DNA of 28,434 bases, taken from DASQDT01 sp036380435 (lineage in GTDB: Bacteria; Acidobacteriota; Blastocatellia; Pyrinomonadales; Pyrinomonadaceae). The notes beneath the pieces were generated by a model, which saw only the letters and a list, made by a program, of their open reading frames with translations, searched no databases and was not told the origin of the DNA. The translations under genes and the position numbers were made by a program. Shown one piece after another: positions 9,843 to 17,352 of this stretch. Every line of letters starts with the position of its first letter. Position 1 is the first letter of the stretch. Where the stretch lies: the NCBI GenBank assembly GCA_036380435.1, contig DASVES010000474.1:1-28434 (forward strand). The letters run 5' to 3'.

Positions 9843-10219
9843 AGCCCCACATTGAAAATAACGTAAGCGGTAGCGAAGTTGGATTGATTTTCTCAGCGAA
9901 GAATTCATCCAGTTACGGAGCGACCCGACACCCTCCGCAGAAATGCTGCGCTGAACCCTTCTCTGAATCTTTATTCCTCGCGGACTGTTCTACGATCCCC
10001 CATCGTTACTGCCGCAACTCCCCCGGTTGCGGTAAAGAACTCTCCATCTTTACGTGTGTCCTCAAGTTACGTAGCGAGTCAGGTTGCTGTTGTAATCATA
10101 GGTGGGCCTAAGAGCCTGACTCTGATGTGAGCAGAAGCTGATGGTCGCGCCGTGTTTGCCAAAGCAAACCGACCCACCACCAAACCAGTTACATCAACTG
10201 ACTGAAAGGAGAGACAGCG
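9843..10219 (+). other. Long leader region upstream of hhyS with two further hairpins
   Basis: No supported gene lies in this stretch; a 75-codon frame at 9884-10111 has unlike composition and no visible ribosome binding site. CCGCAAC (10012-10018) pairs with GTTGCGG (10026-10032). GTTTGC (10154-10159) pairs with GCAAAC (10164-10169), and this stem continues after a left-side 6-nt bulge as GGTCG (10143-10147)/CGACC (10170-10174). The Shine-Dalgarno AGGAGA (10207-10212) precedes ATG 10220 by 7 nt. The region may hold post-transcriptional control; it matches no riboswitch I recognise. Confidence 0.4.
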
Positions 10220-11287
10220 ATGGCAGCAGAAATTGCTCCATACGGTCGGGTCACTCAGCGGCCACCTGCGGTCAAGGAGGTCCACATTCTGTGGATGACT
10301 GCCGGTCTGGGGTGTGACGGCGATACGGTTTCCATCACCGCCGCGACTCAGCCGAGCGTCGAGGATGTCGTCATGGGGGCGATACCGGGACTCCCGAAAG
10401 TTCATCTGCACAACCCTGTCCTCGCTTATGAAGTCGGCGACGACTTCATGAAGTGGTTTTATCAGGCCGAGCAGGGCTTGATCGACCCTTACGTGCTGGT
10501 CGTCGAAGGCTCGATTCCAAACGAGAAGATCAAGGAAGAAGGCTACTGGGCGGCGCAGGGAAACGATCCGATGACGGGACAGCCGATAACCACCTGCGAG
10601 TGGATCGACCGGCTGGCCCCGAAGGCCACGGCCGTCGTCGCCATCGGCACCTGCGCCACCTACGGCGGCATTCACGCGATGGCCGGCAACCCGACCGGGT
10701 GCATGGGACTCGCCGACTATCTCGGCTGGGATTTCAAATCAAAAGCCGGTCTCCCGATTGTCAACGTGCCCGGCTGCCCCGTCCAGCCCGACAACTTCAT
10801 GGAGACGGTGCTCTACCTGCTCTACCAACTGGCGGGCCTCGCCCCGATGATTCCCTTAGACGATCAGCTTCGTCCGACGTGGCTCTTTGGCAAGACCGTC
10901 CACGAAGGCTGCGACCGCGCCGGCTACTACGAGCAGGCCGACTTCGCCACCGAGTATGGCTCGCCGAAGTGCATCGTCAAACTCGGCTGCTGGGGGCCGG
11001 TCGTCAACTGCAACGTGCCGAAGCGCGGCTGGATGGCCGGCATCGGCGGCTGCCCGAACGTCGGCGGCATCTGCATCGGCTGCACGATGCCCGGCTTCCC
11101 CGACAAGTTCATGCCGTTCATGGACGAGCCGCCGGGCGCGAAAATCTCCGCGGGCGCTATCGGCGTCTACGGGCGCATGATCCGACGCCTGCGCGCCATC
11201 ACCAACACGACGGTCAACAAGGAACCGAAGTGGCGGCACACGGGCGACAAACTGACAACCGGCTACAGGCCAACCACCTACGACTAA
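10220..11287 (+). CDS. hhyS: Group 1h [NiFe] hydrogenase small subunit
   Basis: A 355-aa small subunit that carries the Fe-S clusters passing electrons from the NiFe site. The N-terminal motif TAGLGCDGDTVSIT replaces the usual CxxC with Cys32 and Asp35. With Cys145 (GTCATYGG) and Cys186 (PGCPVQP) these are the expected proximal-cluster ligands. The Ralstonia eutropha actinobacterial-type enzyme is known to use three Cys and one Asp at this cluster, which agrees with group 1h. Medial and distal cluster residues lie in the C-terminal half (VHEGCDRAGYYE, then KLGCWGPVVNCNVP and GICIGCTMPGFPD). There is no twin-arginine signal peptide, so the enzyme should remain on the cytoplasmic side. hhyL follows after 13 nt, with its Shine-Dalgarno overlapping this stop codon, so this is an operon. 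Confidence 0.95.
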   Translation: MAAEIAPYGRVTQRPPAVKEVHILWMTAGLGCDGDTVSITAATQPSVEDVVMGAIPGLPKVHLHNPVLAYEVGDDFMKWFYQAEQGLIDPYVLVVEGSIPNEKIKEEGYWAAQGNDPMTGQPITTCEWIDRLAPKATAVVAIGTCATYGGIHAMAGNPTGCMGLADYLGWDFKSKAGLPIVNVPGCPVQPDNFMETVLYLLYQLAGLAPMIPLDDQLRPTWLFGKTVHEGCDRAGYYEQADFATEYGSPKCIVKLGCWGPVVNCNVPKRGWMAGIGGCPNVGGICIGCTMPGFPDKFMPFMDEPPGAKISAGAIGVYGRMIRRLRAITNTTVNKEPKWRHTGDKLTTGYRPTTYD

Positions 11288-11300
11288 GGAGTGACACGAG

Positions 11301-13109
11301 ATGAGTACGACAACGATAGTTGGCACGAAGGCTCCGGCCAAGCCGCGCACGCTGGTTGACATGAATTGGGACCCGATCACGCGCATCGTCGGCAGCCTCG
11401 GCATCTACACCAAGATCGACTTCGCCAACAAAGAAGTAGCCGAGTGCTACTCGACCTCCTCGATCTTTCGCGGCTACTCGATCTTCATGAAGGGCAAGGA
11501 CCCGCGCGACGCCCACTTCATCACGAGCCGCATCTGCGGCATCTGCGGCGACAATCACGCGACCTGCTCCAACTACGCGCAGAACATGGCCTTCAACGTC
11601 CGCCCGCCCGCGCTCGCCGAGTGGATCGTCAACCTCGGCGAGGCGGCCGAGTACATGTTCGATCACAACATCTTTCAGGACAATCTGGTCGGCGTGGACT
11701 TCTGCGAACAGATGGTCAGGGAAACCAACCCCAGCGTCTGGGAGAAGGCCAAAAACACGGAGGCCCCGCACGCCGCCGATCACGGCTATCGCACCATCGC
11801 CGACATCATGACGGCGCTCAATCCCTTCACCGGCGAGTTCTACCGCGAGACGCTGCACGTCAGCCGCTACACGCGCGAGATGTTTTGCCTGATGGAAGGC
11901 CGTCACGTGCACCCCTCGACGCTTTATCCCGGCGGCGTCGGCACCGTGCCGACCGTGCAACTCTTCACCGACTACATCGTCCGCCTGATGCGCTATTGCG
12001 AGTTCATGAAGAAAGTCGTCCCGCTCCACGACGACCTCTTCGACTTCTTCTACGACGCCCTGCCCGGCTACGAGAAGGTCGGCGAGCGCCGCATCCTGCT
12101 CGGCTGCTGGGGCTCATTCAACGACCCCAACGTCTGCGACTACCGCTACGAGAACATGGACGAGTGGGGCAACGCGATGTTCGTTACGCCGGGCGTCATC
12201 GTGGACGGCAAGCACGTCACCACCAACCTCGTTGACATCAACCTCGGCATCCGCATCCTTCTGGGGAGCTCCTACTACGACGACTGGCAAACGGCCGAGA
12301 CGTTCGTCAAAACCGACCCGCTCGGCAACCCGGTTGACCAAAGGCACCCCTGGAACCAGACCACGACGCCGAGGCCGCAGAAGCGCGACTTCGACAACAA
12401 CTACACGTGGGTCATGTCGCCGCGCTGGTATCACGAGGGCGAGCAGGGCGGCGGCAGCAAGTACCTCGCGCTCGACACGGGCGGCGGCCCCATCGCGCGT
12501 CTCTGGTCAACGGCGCTCGCGGGCAAGGTGGACATCGGCTACATCAAGGCGACCGGCCACAGCGTCAAGATTTATCTGCCGCAGACGGCCCTCAAGCCTG
12601 AAGTGGAGTTTGAGTGGAAGATTCCGAAGTGGTCGAACACCATCGAGCGCGACCGCGCGCGCACTTACTTTCAGGCTTACGCGGCGGCCGCCGCCCTCCA
12701 CTTCGCCGAGCAGGCCCTCGCCGAGTTGCACGCGGGACGCACGAAGACGTGGGAACCCTTCACGGTGCCGGACGAGGCCATCGGCTGCGGCTTCCACGAG
12801 GCCGTGCGCGGCGTGCTCTCGCACCACGTGGTGATCCGCGACGGCAAGATCGCCAACTATCACCCGTACCCGCCGACGCCGTGGAACGCCAACCCGCGCG
12901 ACACCTACGGCACGCCCGGCCCCTACGAGGATGCGGTGCAAAACACCCCCCTCTTCGAGGAGAACGGACAGGACAACTTCAAGGGCATCGACATCATGCG
13001 TACCGTGCGCAGTTTCGACCCCTGCCTGCCCTGCGGCGTCCACATGTATCTCGGCAACGGCAAAGTCCTGGAGACGCGCCACTCGCCGATGTTCGGCGCG
13101 ATGAAGTAA
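11301..13109 (+). CDS. hhyL: Group 1h [NiFe] hydrogenase large subunit
   Basis: A 602-aa catalytic subunit that binds the NiFe(CN)2CO centre and oxidises H2. The N-terminal L1 motif RICGIC (Cys79, Cys82, followed by GDNHATC) and the C-terminal L2 motif DPCLPCGVH are both intact. After the L2 His, 21 residues remain (MYLGNGKVLETRHSPMFGAMK), the expected tail removed by a maturation protease; the gene for that protease is in the same locus. Expected cleavage is therefore after His581. The early DPITRIVGSLGIY segment is typical of the family. AAGGAG at 11285-11290 precedes ATG 11301. A long foldback begins 6 nt after the stop and separates the structural genes from the accessory genes. Together with hhyS it defines the high-affinity, O2-tolerant class linked to atmospheric H2 use in soil bacteria. 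Confidence 0.96.
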   Translation: MSTTTIVGTKAPAKPRTLVDMNWDPITRIVGSLGIYTKIDFANKEVAECYSTSSIFRGYSIFMKGKDPRDAHFITSRICGICGDNHATCSNYAQNMAFNVRPPALAEWIVNLGEAAEYMFDHNIFQDNLVGVDFCEQMVRETNPSVWEKAKNTEAPHAADHGYRTIADIMTALNPFTGEFYRETLHVSRYTREMFCLMEGRHVHPSTLYPGGVGTVPTVQLFTDYIVRLMRYCEFMKKVVPLHDDLFDFFYDALPGYEKVGERRILLGCWGSFNDPNVCDYRYENMDEWGNAMFVTPGVIVDGKHVTTNLVDINLGIRILLGSSYYDDWQTAETFVKTDPLGNPVDQRHPWNQTTTPRPQKRDFDNNYTWVMSPRWYHEGEQGGGSKYLALDTGGGPIARLWSTALAGKVDIGYIKATGHSVKIYLPQTALKPEVEFEWKIPKWSNTIERDRARTYFQAYAAAAALHFAEQALAELHAGRTKTWEPFTVPDEAIGCGFHEAVRGVLSHHVVIRDGKIANYHPYPPTPWNANPRDTYGTPGPYEDAVQNTPLFEENGQDNFKGIDIMRTVRSFDPCLPCGVHMYLGNGKVLETRHSPMFGAMK

Positions 13110-13115
13110 ACGAGT

Positions 13116-13196
13116 AGTGATAAGTGATGAGTGATAAGTGATAAGACAAAAACTGTCTTTCTCTTTCTCATCACTTATCACTCATCACTTATCACT
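13116..13196. repeat. Heptamer foldback between hhyL and the NifU/Rieske-like gene
   Basis: The left arm 13116-13146 (units GTGATAA and GTGATGA) and the right arm 13167-13196 (units TTATCAC and TCATCAC) are inverted repeats with about 28 of 30 matches and a period of 7. The short loop includes a further GACA/TGTC pairing. The right arm ends 2 nt before ATG 13199, so no Shine-Dalgarno is present for the next gene. Confidence 0.9.
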
Positions 13197-13198
13197 CT

Positions 13199-14086
13199 AT
13201 GGAATCTCAACAACTAATTCAGCGGATTGAAGAACTCGTCCGCAAGATCGAGGCGACGGCCGACCCCGAAGCGCGCTCTACCGGCGTGGAGCTTCTGCAA
13301 TCGCTGATGGAGCTTAACGGCGCGGGGCTGGAGCGCATGATGGAGATGGCCGCGGAAACGGGAGCGGCGGGCCACGCTCTCATCGACGGCTTTGGGCGGG
13401 ATGAGTTGGTGAGGGGATTGCTGCTGCTCTACGGGCTGCACCCGGTCGCTCTTGAGACACGCGTGGCGGAGGCGCTGGTCAAAGTACGGCCCTACCTGCA
13501 ATCGCACGGCGGCAACGTGGAAGTGCTCGGCATTGAAGACGGCGTCGTGCGCCTGCGTCTTCAGGGAAGCTGCAAAAGTTGTCCCTCGTCGGCCATGACG
13601 CTGAAGCTCGCCATCGAAGAGGCCATCTACGAAGCCGCGCCCGATGTCACGTCGATTGAGGCTGAAGGAGTGTTGGAGCCGCCCGTCGCCTCGTCGGGCC
13701 TTGTGCCTTTGGGGAGACTGCGAAGTGAGGAAGCCGCTCCTCCGCAGCCAAACGGCAACGGGCATGGATGGCAGGAAGTGAGCGGTCTCGCGGCTCTCGC
13801 TCAAGGGGCCGTGCAGACTATCGCGGTGTCGGGCCGCGCGCTTCTTTTCTGCCGGCTGGACGAAACCTTCTACGCTTACAGCAACGACTGTCCCGGATGC
13901 GGCGAAGCATTGCAGGAGGCTTACCTTGAGGCGACGAGCATCGTCTGCCCCGCGTGCCGGCAGCGTTACGACTGCGTGGGCGCCGGGCGCGGACTCGATC
14001 AGCCGAACCTGCAACTTGAGCCTTTCCCGCTCTTGATGGAGCAGGGCCGCGCTAAAGTGTCCCTGCCCCATCTGGCGGCCAGTTGA
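13199..14086 (+). CDS. NifU C-terminal domain fused to a four-Cys Rieske-fold-like domain, hydrogenase-associated
   Basis: A 295-aa two-domain protein. Residues about 1-80 are helical. Residues about 85-155 match the NifU C-terminal (Nfu) domain, with GSCKSCPSS (Cys125, Cys128), which binds a bridging Fe-S cluster or delivers one. Residues about 190-290 resemble a Rieske domain (FCRLDETFYAYSNDCPGCG, then VCPACRQRYDC and LQLEPFPLLMEQG), but the two His ligands are replaced. The pattern is CxxC (231/234) plus CxxC (250/253), so a rubredoxin-like Fe(Cys)4, a zinc site or an all-Cys cluster is expected rather than a true Rieske cluster. Proteins of this kind accompany group 1h hydrogenases; it may be the electron acceptor or a cluster donor. 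The ATG lies directly behind a foldback and lacks a Shine-Dalgarno. Confidence 0.85.
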   Translation: MESQQLIQRIEELVRKIEATADPEARSTGVELLQSLMELNGAGLERMMEMAAETGAAGHALIDGFGRDELVRGLLLLYGLHPVALETRVAEALVKVRPYLQSHGGNVEVLGIEDGVVRLRLQGSCKSCPSSAMTLKLAIEEAIYEAAPDVTSIEAEGVLEPPVASSGLVPLGRLRSEEAAPPQPNGNGHGWQEVSGLAALAQGAVQTIAVSGRALLFCRLDETFYAYSNDCPGCGEALQEAYLEATSIVCPACRQRYDCVGAGRGLDQPNLQLEPFPLLMEQGRAKVSLPHLAAS

Positions 14087-14164
14087 ATCTTGCCGGGCCT
14101 GTCCGGGTCGCGGGTGTATATACCGTTTACCGAGACGGCCATGTGAATTGAGGAGGATCGAACG

Positions 14165-14401
14165 ATGGACGAAATGGACAAGGAACACGATTCCAAGAGC
14201 GAATCGCCCGCGCACGATTGGGGCACGGGTAAGGGCGAGGATAAATCTTCGACCGAAGGAAAAGAAGCCGGTCGCCACGATACGGGGGCGACCCACGCGG
14301 ATCGCCCCGCCGGCACTTCGACGGCGAGGGATTCCACGAGCATCAATCCTGAGAACATGGACCCGATTGACCCGAACAGCCCGAACATGCCACCGGCATA
14401 A
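14165..14401 (+). CDS. Small hydrophilic, probably disordered protein of the hydrogenase locus
   Basis: A 78-aa protein with a clear AGGAGG at 14151-14156, 8 nt before ATG 14165, so it is very likely translated. The composition is rich in Asp, Glu, Lys, Ser, Thr and Gly, with no hydrophobic segment, no Cys and a proline-rich end (DPIDPNSPNMPPA). No fold or catalytic motif is visible. Its place between the NifU/Rieske-like and DUF5947 genes, on the same strand, suggests a role tied to hydrogenase, perhaps as a flexible adaptor. I do not recognise a family. Confidence 0.65.
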   Translation: MDEMDKEHDSKSESPAHDWGTGKGEDKSSTEGKEAGRHDTGATHADRPAGTSTARDSTSINPENMDPIDPNSPNMPPA

Positions 14402-14480
14402 GACGACTCGCGGGTTGGGACGAGCGTTGGACGCCTTGAAGCACGCGTCACATTTTTCCCCGTCCGCATTCTGAGATGGT

Positions 14481-15104
14481 ATGAGTGAGAGTTCGAGAGA
14501 TCGTGGGGAGCAGTCGCCACTCGCCGCGCTCCGGCGGTTCGTGCGCCCGCGCGCGGCGAACGTGGAACGGTGCGAGATGTGTAGCGCCGCACTGGCGGCC
14601 GAGCATCAACACCTCGTCGAGCCTTCAAACAGGCAGATGGTCTGCGCCTGTGAGCCTTGCGCGATTCTTTTCAGCGGCCAGACGGGAACGAAATACAAGC
14701 GCGTCCCGCGCCGCATCCGCGTGCTACCGGACTTTCGTCTGACGGACGGACAGTGGGACAGTTTGATGATCCCGATTCAACTGGCCTTCTTCTTCCACAG
14801 CACGCCGGACGGAAAAGTTTTGGCGCTCTATCCGAGCCCGGCCGGGCCGACCGAGTCGCTACTGGCGCTGGATTCATGGAACGAAGTCGTCCGAGAAAAT
14901 CCCGTCCTGCGGGAGATGGAGCCGGACGTGGAGGCGCTGCTCGTTAATCGCGTGGGGGGCGGGGGTGAATACTATCTCGTGCCGATTGACGAGTGCTACA
15001 AGCTGGTCGGCCTCATCCGCGCGCACTGGCGCGGTCTCTCCGGCGGCACGGAGGTCTGGCGTGAGATCAAACAATTCTACGCGGGACTGAATGAGAGGGC
15101 GTGA
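14481..15104 (+). CDS. DUF5947 family hydrogenase-associated protein
   Basis: A 207-aa protein with ATG 14481. The N-terminal half contains Cys31-x2-Cys34 (ERCEMCSA), then His42 and His44, then Cys55, Cys57 and Cys60 (MVCACEPC). This is a metal-site pattern that could hold zinc or an Fe-S cluster. The following YKRVPRRIRVLPDFRLTD and IQLAFFFHS segments and the C-terminal EYYLVPIDECYKLVGLIR match what I recall of DUF5947, a family found almost only beside group 1h and related hydrogenases. Function is unknown; a role in redox or assembly is inferred from the cysteines and the context. The heptamer foldback begins directly after the stop, between this gene and the DUF6084 gene. Confidence 0.7.
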   Translation: MSESSRDRGEQSPLAALRRFVRPRAANVERCEMCSAALAAEHQHLVEPSNRQMVCACEPCAILFSGQTGTKYKRVPRRIRVLPDFRLTDGQWDSLMIPIQLAFFFHSTPDGKVLALYPSPAGPTESLLALDSWNEVVRENPVLREMEPDVEALLVNRVGGGGEYYLVPIDECYKLVGLIRAHWRGLSGGTEVWREIKQFYAGLNERA

Positions 15105-15213
15105 AAAGGCAAAAGTAAAAAGGCATAAGGCAAAAGTGAGGACAAAAGCATTTCAATAATCAAAAGTGGTTTCAGCCTTACTTTTGCCTTTTTACTTTTA
15201 CCTTTTTACTTTA
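15105..15213. repeat. Imperfect heptamer foldback between the DUF5947 and DUF6084 genes
   Basis: The left arm 15105-15140 has units AAAGGCA, AAAGTAA, AAAGGCA and TAAGGCA. The right arm 15176-15213 has units TTTTGCC, TTTTTAC, TTTTACC and TTTTTAC. Both have a period of 7 and are inverted relative to each other with several mismatches. It uses the same kind of unit as the inner arms at 2044-2120. Confidence 0.8.
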
Positions 15214-15216
15214 ATT

Positions 15217-15894
15217 GTGCCTGACTTAAACTTTCAAGTGGAAGGAGCTGAAGCCGTCGCTTATGCGGCGGCTCCGCTTCTTTCGTTCAAACTACGAGTC
15301 ACCAACGCCGAAGGCGACGAACCCATTCACACCGTCGCGCTGCGCTGCCAGATTCAAATCGAGACGACGCGCCGTCGGTATAACGAGCGGGAGCAGGAGC
15401 GTCTCCTCGACCTTTTCGGCGAGCCGGAGCGCTGGGGGCAAACCCTCCGCACAATGTTGTGGACGCACGCGAGCATGGTCGTCACGCCCTTTCAGGGAAG
15501 CACGCTCGTCGAGCTGCCCGTGCCATGCACGTTCGACTTCAACGTCGCCGCCACGAAGTATTTTGCCGGTCTTGAAGACGCGGAAGTCCCGCTCGCCCTG
15601 CTCTTCAGCGGCACCGTCTTCTATGAGGCGGCGGACGGGGCCTTACAGGTTTCGCAGATTTCGTGGGAGAAGGAGGCTAAGTATCAATTGCCCGTGTCGG
15701 TGTGGCAACAGATGATGAACCACTACTATCCGAACAGCGCGTGGCTCTCCCTGCGCCGGGACGTTTTCGACCGTCTGTCGCGGTACAAGATGCGGCGCGG
15801 GATTCCGACATGGGAGCAAGCGTTGGAGAGTCTCCTGCCGGCAGTCGAGGAGACGGGCGAGGCGCGTGAGATTGAGGAGAAGATACAGGCGTGA
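15217..15894 (+). CDS. DUF6084 family hydrogenase-associated protein
   Basis: A 225-aa protein. I choose GTG 15217 because the protein then starts PDLNFQVEGAEAVAYAAAP, which fits the start I recall for DUF6084. The frame is open further upstream to a GTG at 15166, but that part is encoded by the foldback repeat and gives a Leu/Phe-rich tail. No Shine-Dalgarno precedes 15217. The sequence is a mix of beta strands and helices (LLSFKLRVTNAE, then VALRCQIQIETTRRRY and LWTHASMVVTPF) and then TKYFAGLEDAEVPLALLFSG; no cysteine cluster is seen. Function is unknown; the family occurs beside DUF5947 in hydrogenase loci. The stop overlaps the start of the next gene (GTGA), which indicates coupling. Confidence 0.7.
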   Translation: MPDLNFQVEGAEAVAYAAAPLLSFKLRVTNAEGDEPIHTVALRCQIQIETTRRRYNEREQERLLDLFGEPERWGQTLRTMLWTHASMVVTPFQGSTLVELPVPCTFDFNVAATKYFAGLEDAEVPLALLFSGTVFYEAADGALQVSQISWEKEAKYQLPVSVWQQMMNHYYPNSAWLSLRRDVFDRLSRYKMRRGIPTWEQALESLLPAVEETGEAREIEEKIQA

Positions 15895-16991
15895 ATCTCG
15901 AACGGGTGGAAAAGATTGCTAACGCCGTGCTCTACGAGGGGTACATCCTCTATCCCTATCGCTCATCGTCGGTCAAGAATCAGCAGCGTTGGAACTTCGG
16001 GGCGCTCTGCCCGCCCGCCTACAGTGAGGCGCAAGGGGGCACGGAAAGTTGTCAGATGCAGACGGAGTGTCTGGTCGAAGGCGCTGAGCACGCCGCGCTC
16101 GACGTGAAAGTGCGTTTCCTGCATCTGCTGACGCGTGAGGTGCGACGATTGACAACCCCGCTGCCCGAGCTGCCGGAAGGCGCGGAGCCTGACTTCCAAC
16201 GGGTCGCGGCGATGGAGGTCGGCGGCCGGATTTATCAAACGTGGCAGGAAGCCGTCGAGCGCGAAGTGGACTTGCCGGGGATCAATCTGAGCAAGCTCGA
16301 CGCGGAGGGGCAGCGACAGACTTTCACCTTTCCGTCAAAGCAGGAGACGGAACCTTTGCGCGAGTCGGATGGACAAACGGTCGGCGTGCTCGTCCGCAAA
16401 CAGCAGTTGATTGAAGGCGCAATTGAGGTGGTGGCCGAGCAGGCGCGCGAGGGTTTGTTCAAAGTCACCGTGCGTATCCTGAACCTGACGCCGCTGGAGG
16501 ATGCGGCGACGAGGAGCCGCGACGAGGCGCTGATGCGCTCGCTCGTCTCGACCCACACCATCTTGGGCGTGCGCGAGGGCGGCGGCGAGTTCGTCTCGTT
16601 GCTCGAACCGCCTGAAGCCTTTCGAGAGATTGCCGCCTCCTGCCGCAACACGGGGACGTGGCCGGTCATGGTCGGTGAAGAGGGAGCACGTGATTGTATG
16701 CTCTCCTCGCCGATCATCCTCTACGACTATCCGCAGATCGCGCCCGAGAGCGCGGGCGACCTCTTCGACGGGACGGAGATCGACGAGATTCTGACTCTTC
16801 GCATTATGACCCTGACGGATGAAGAGAAACGGGAGATGCGCGGCGTGGACGAGCGTGCGCGCCGGATACTTGAGAGGACCGAACAGCTTCCCGCCGAGCA
16901 GATGATGAAACTCCACGGCGGGATAAAAAAAGTTCAAAGTTCAAAGTTCAAGGTTCAAAGTGAAGAGCCTGTCTCCGACTTTGAACCTTGA
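15891..16991 (+). CDS. Uncharacterised hydrogenase-associated protein (366 aa)
   Basis: GTG 15891 overlaps the previous stop in GTGA. The protein opens with a conserved-looking segment (VLYEGYILYPYRSSSVKNQQ, then RWNFGALCPPAY) followed by a beta-rich, mostly soluble region; no signal, membrane helix or clear catalytic motif is visible. I recall similar proteins encoded in actinobacterial hydrogenase operons, but I know no function. The last roughly 24 residues (IKKVQSSKFKVQ onward) are read from the foldback element at 16927-17009, and the stop codon lies in its right arm. The native end was therefore probably near the MMKLHGG segment (about residue 344). Without that tail the protein is about 340 aa. 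Confidence 0.7.
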   Translation: MNLERVEKIANAVLYEGYILYPYRSSSVKNQQRWNFGALCPPAYSEAQGGTESCQMQTECLVEGAEHAALDVKVRFLHLLTREVRRLTTPLPELPEGAEPDFQRVAAMEVGGRIYQTWQEAVEREVDLPGINLSKLDAEGQRQTFTFPSKQETEPLRESDGQTVGVLVRKQQLIEGAIEVVAEQAREGLFKVTVRILNLTPLEDAATRSRDEALMRSLVSTHTILGVREGGGEFVSLLEPPEAFREIAASCRNTGTWPVMVGEEGARDCMLSSPIILYDYPQIAPESAGDLFDGTEIDEILTLRIMTLTDEEKREMRGVDERARRILERTEQLPAEQMMKLHGGIKKVQSSKFKVQSEEPVSDFEP

Positions 16992-17009
16992 ACTTTGAAC
17001 TTTGAACTT
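16927..17009. repeat. Heptamer foldback that encodes the tail of the upstream gene
   Basis: The left arm 16929-16960 (units AGTTCAA and GGTTCAA) and the right arm 16979-17009 (units TTGAACT and TTGAACC) are reverse complements over about 31 bases with at most one mismatch, around an 18-nt loop. The TGA of the 366-aa protein lies in the right arm at 16989-16991. Confidence 0.9.
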
Positions 17010-17022
17010 ATTGAGTTGAGCG

Positions 17023-17352
17023 ATGAACGAATGGGAATTTCAGCTCCTCGAAGAGAGGACTCTCGTCGAGCAGGTTGAGGTGGGCGGCGCACACATCAAA
17101 ACGGGCGACCGCGTCCGGCTGCGGCCTCGCGCGGGCGGCGACATTTTCGACCTCGCGCTCGCCGGGCAAATCGCCATCGTCGAATCTATCGAGCAGGACT
17201 ACGAGGACAGGGTGCATCTGGCCGTCGTGCTGGAGGACGATCCGGGTCAGGATTTGGGACGGCTGCGGCAACCCGGCCACCGCTTCTTTTTCTCCCCCGA
17301 AGAGGTCGAGCCGCTGCCAGCGCCCGGCGGCGAGGATGCGAAAAGCGGATGA
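17023..17352 (+). CDS. Uncharacterised hydrogenase-associated small protein (109 aa)
   Basis: A small protein with beta-barrel-like alternation (VGGAHIKTGDRVRLRPRAGG, then DLALAGQIAIVESIEQDYED and RVHLAVVLEDDPG) and a Pro-rich C-terminus. No signal, membrane helix or Cys is present. ATG 17023 follows a foldback and lacks a good Shine-Dalgarno. The stop overlaps the protease start (ATGA), so the two are coupled. I recall small proteins of this type just upstream of the protease in other group 1h loci. The tight coupling suggests a link to large-subunit maturation, but this is inference. Confidence 0.65.
   Translation: MNEWEFQLLEERTLVEQVEVGGAHIKTGDRVRLRPRAGGDIFDLALAGQIAIVESIEQDYEDRVHLAVVLEDDPGQDLGRLRQPGHRFFFSPEEVEPLPAPGGEDAKSG

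Noticed and set aside
9884..10111. A 75-codon + strand frame in the hydrogenase leader
   Set aside because: No ribosome binding site, Ser/Cys/Pro-rich translation unlike its neighbours, and hairpins overlap it.
13116..13196. Short regular repeats considered as a CRISPR array
   Set aside because: Units are 7 nt, contiguous and inverted around a loop, with no spacers and no cas genes.
13214..14296. A 360-codon minus-strand frame opposite the NifU/Rieske-like gene
   Set aside because: The + strand encodes recognisable CxxC motifs and NifU sequence; the minus frame has no family-like features.
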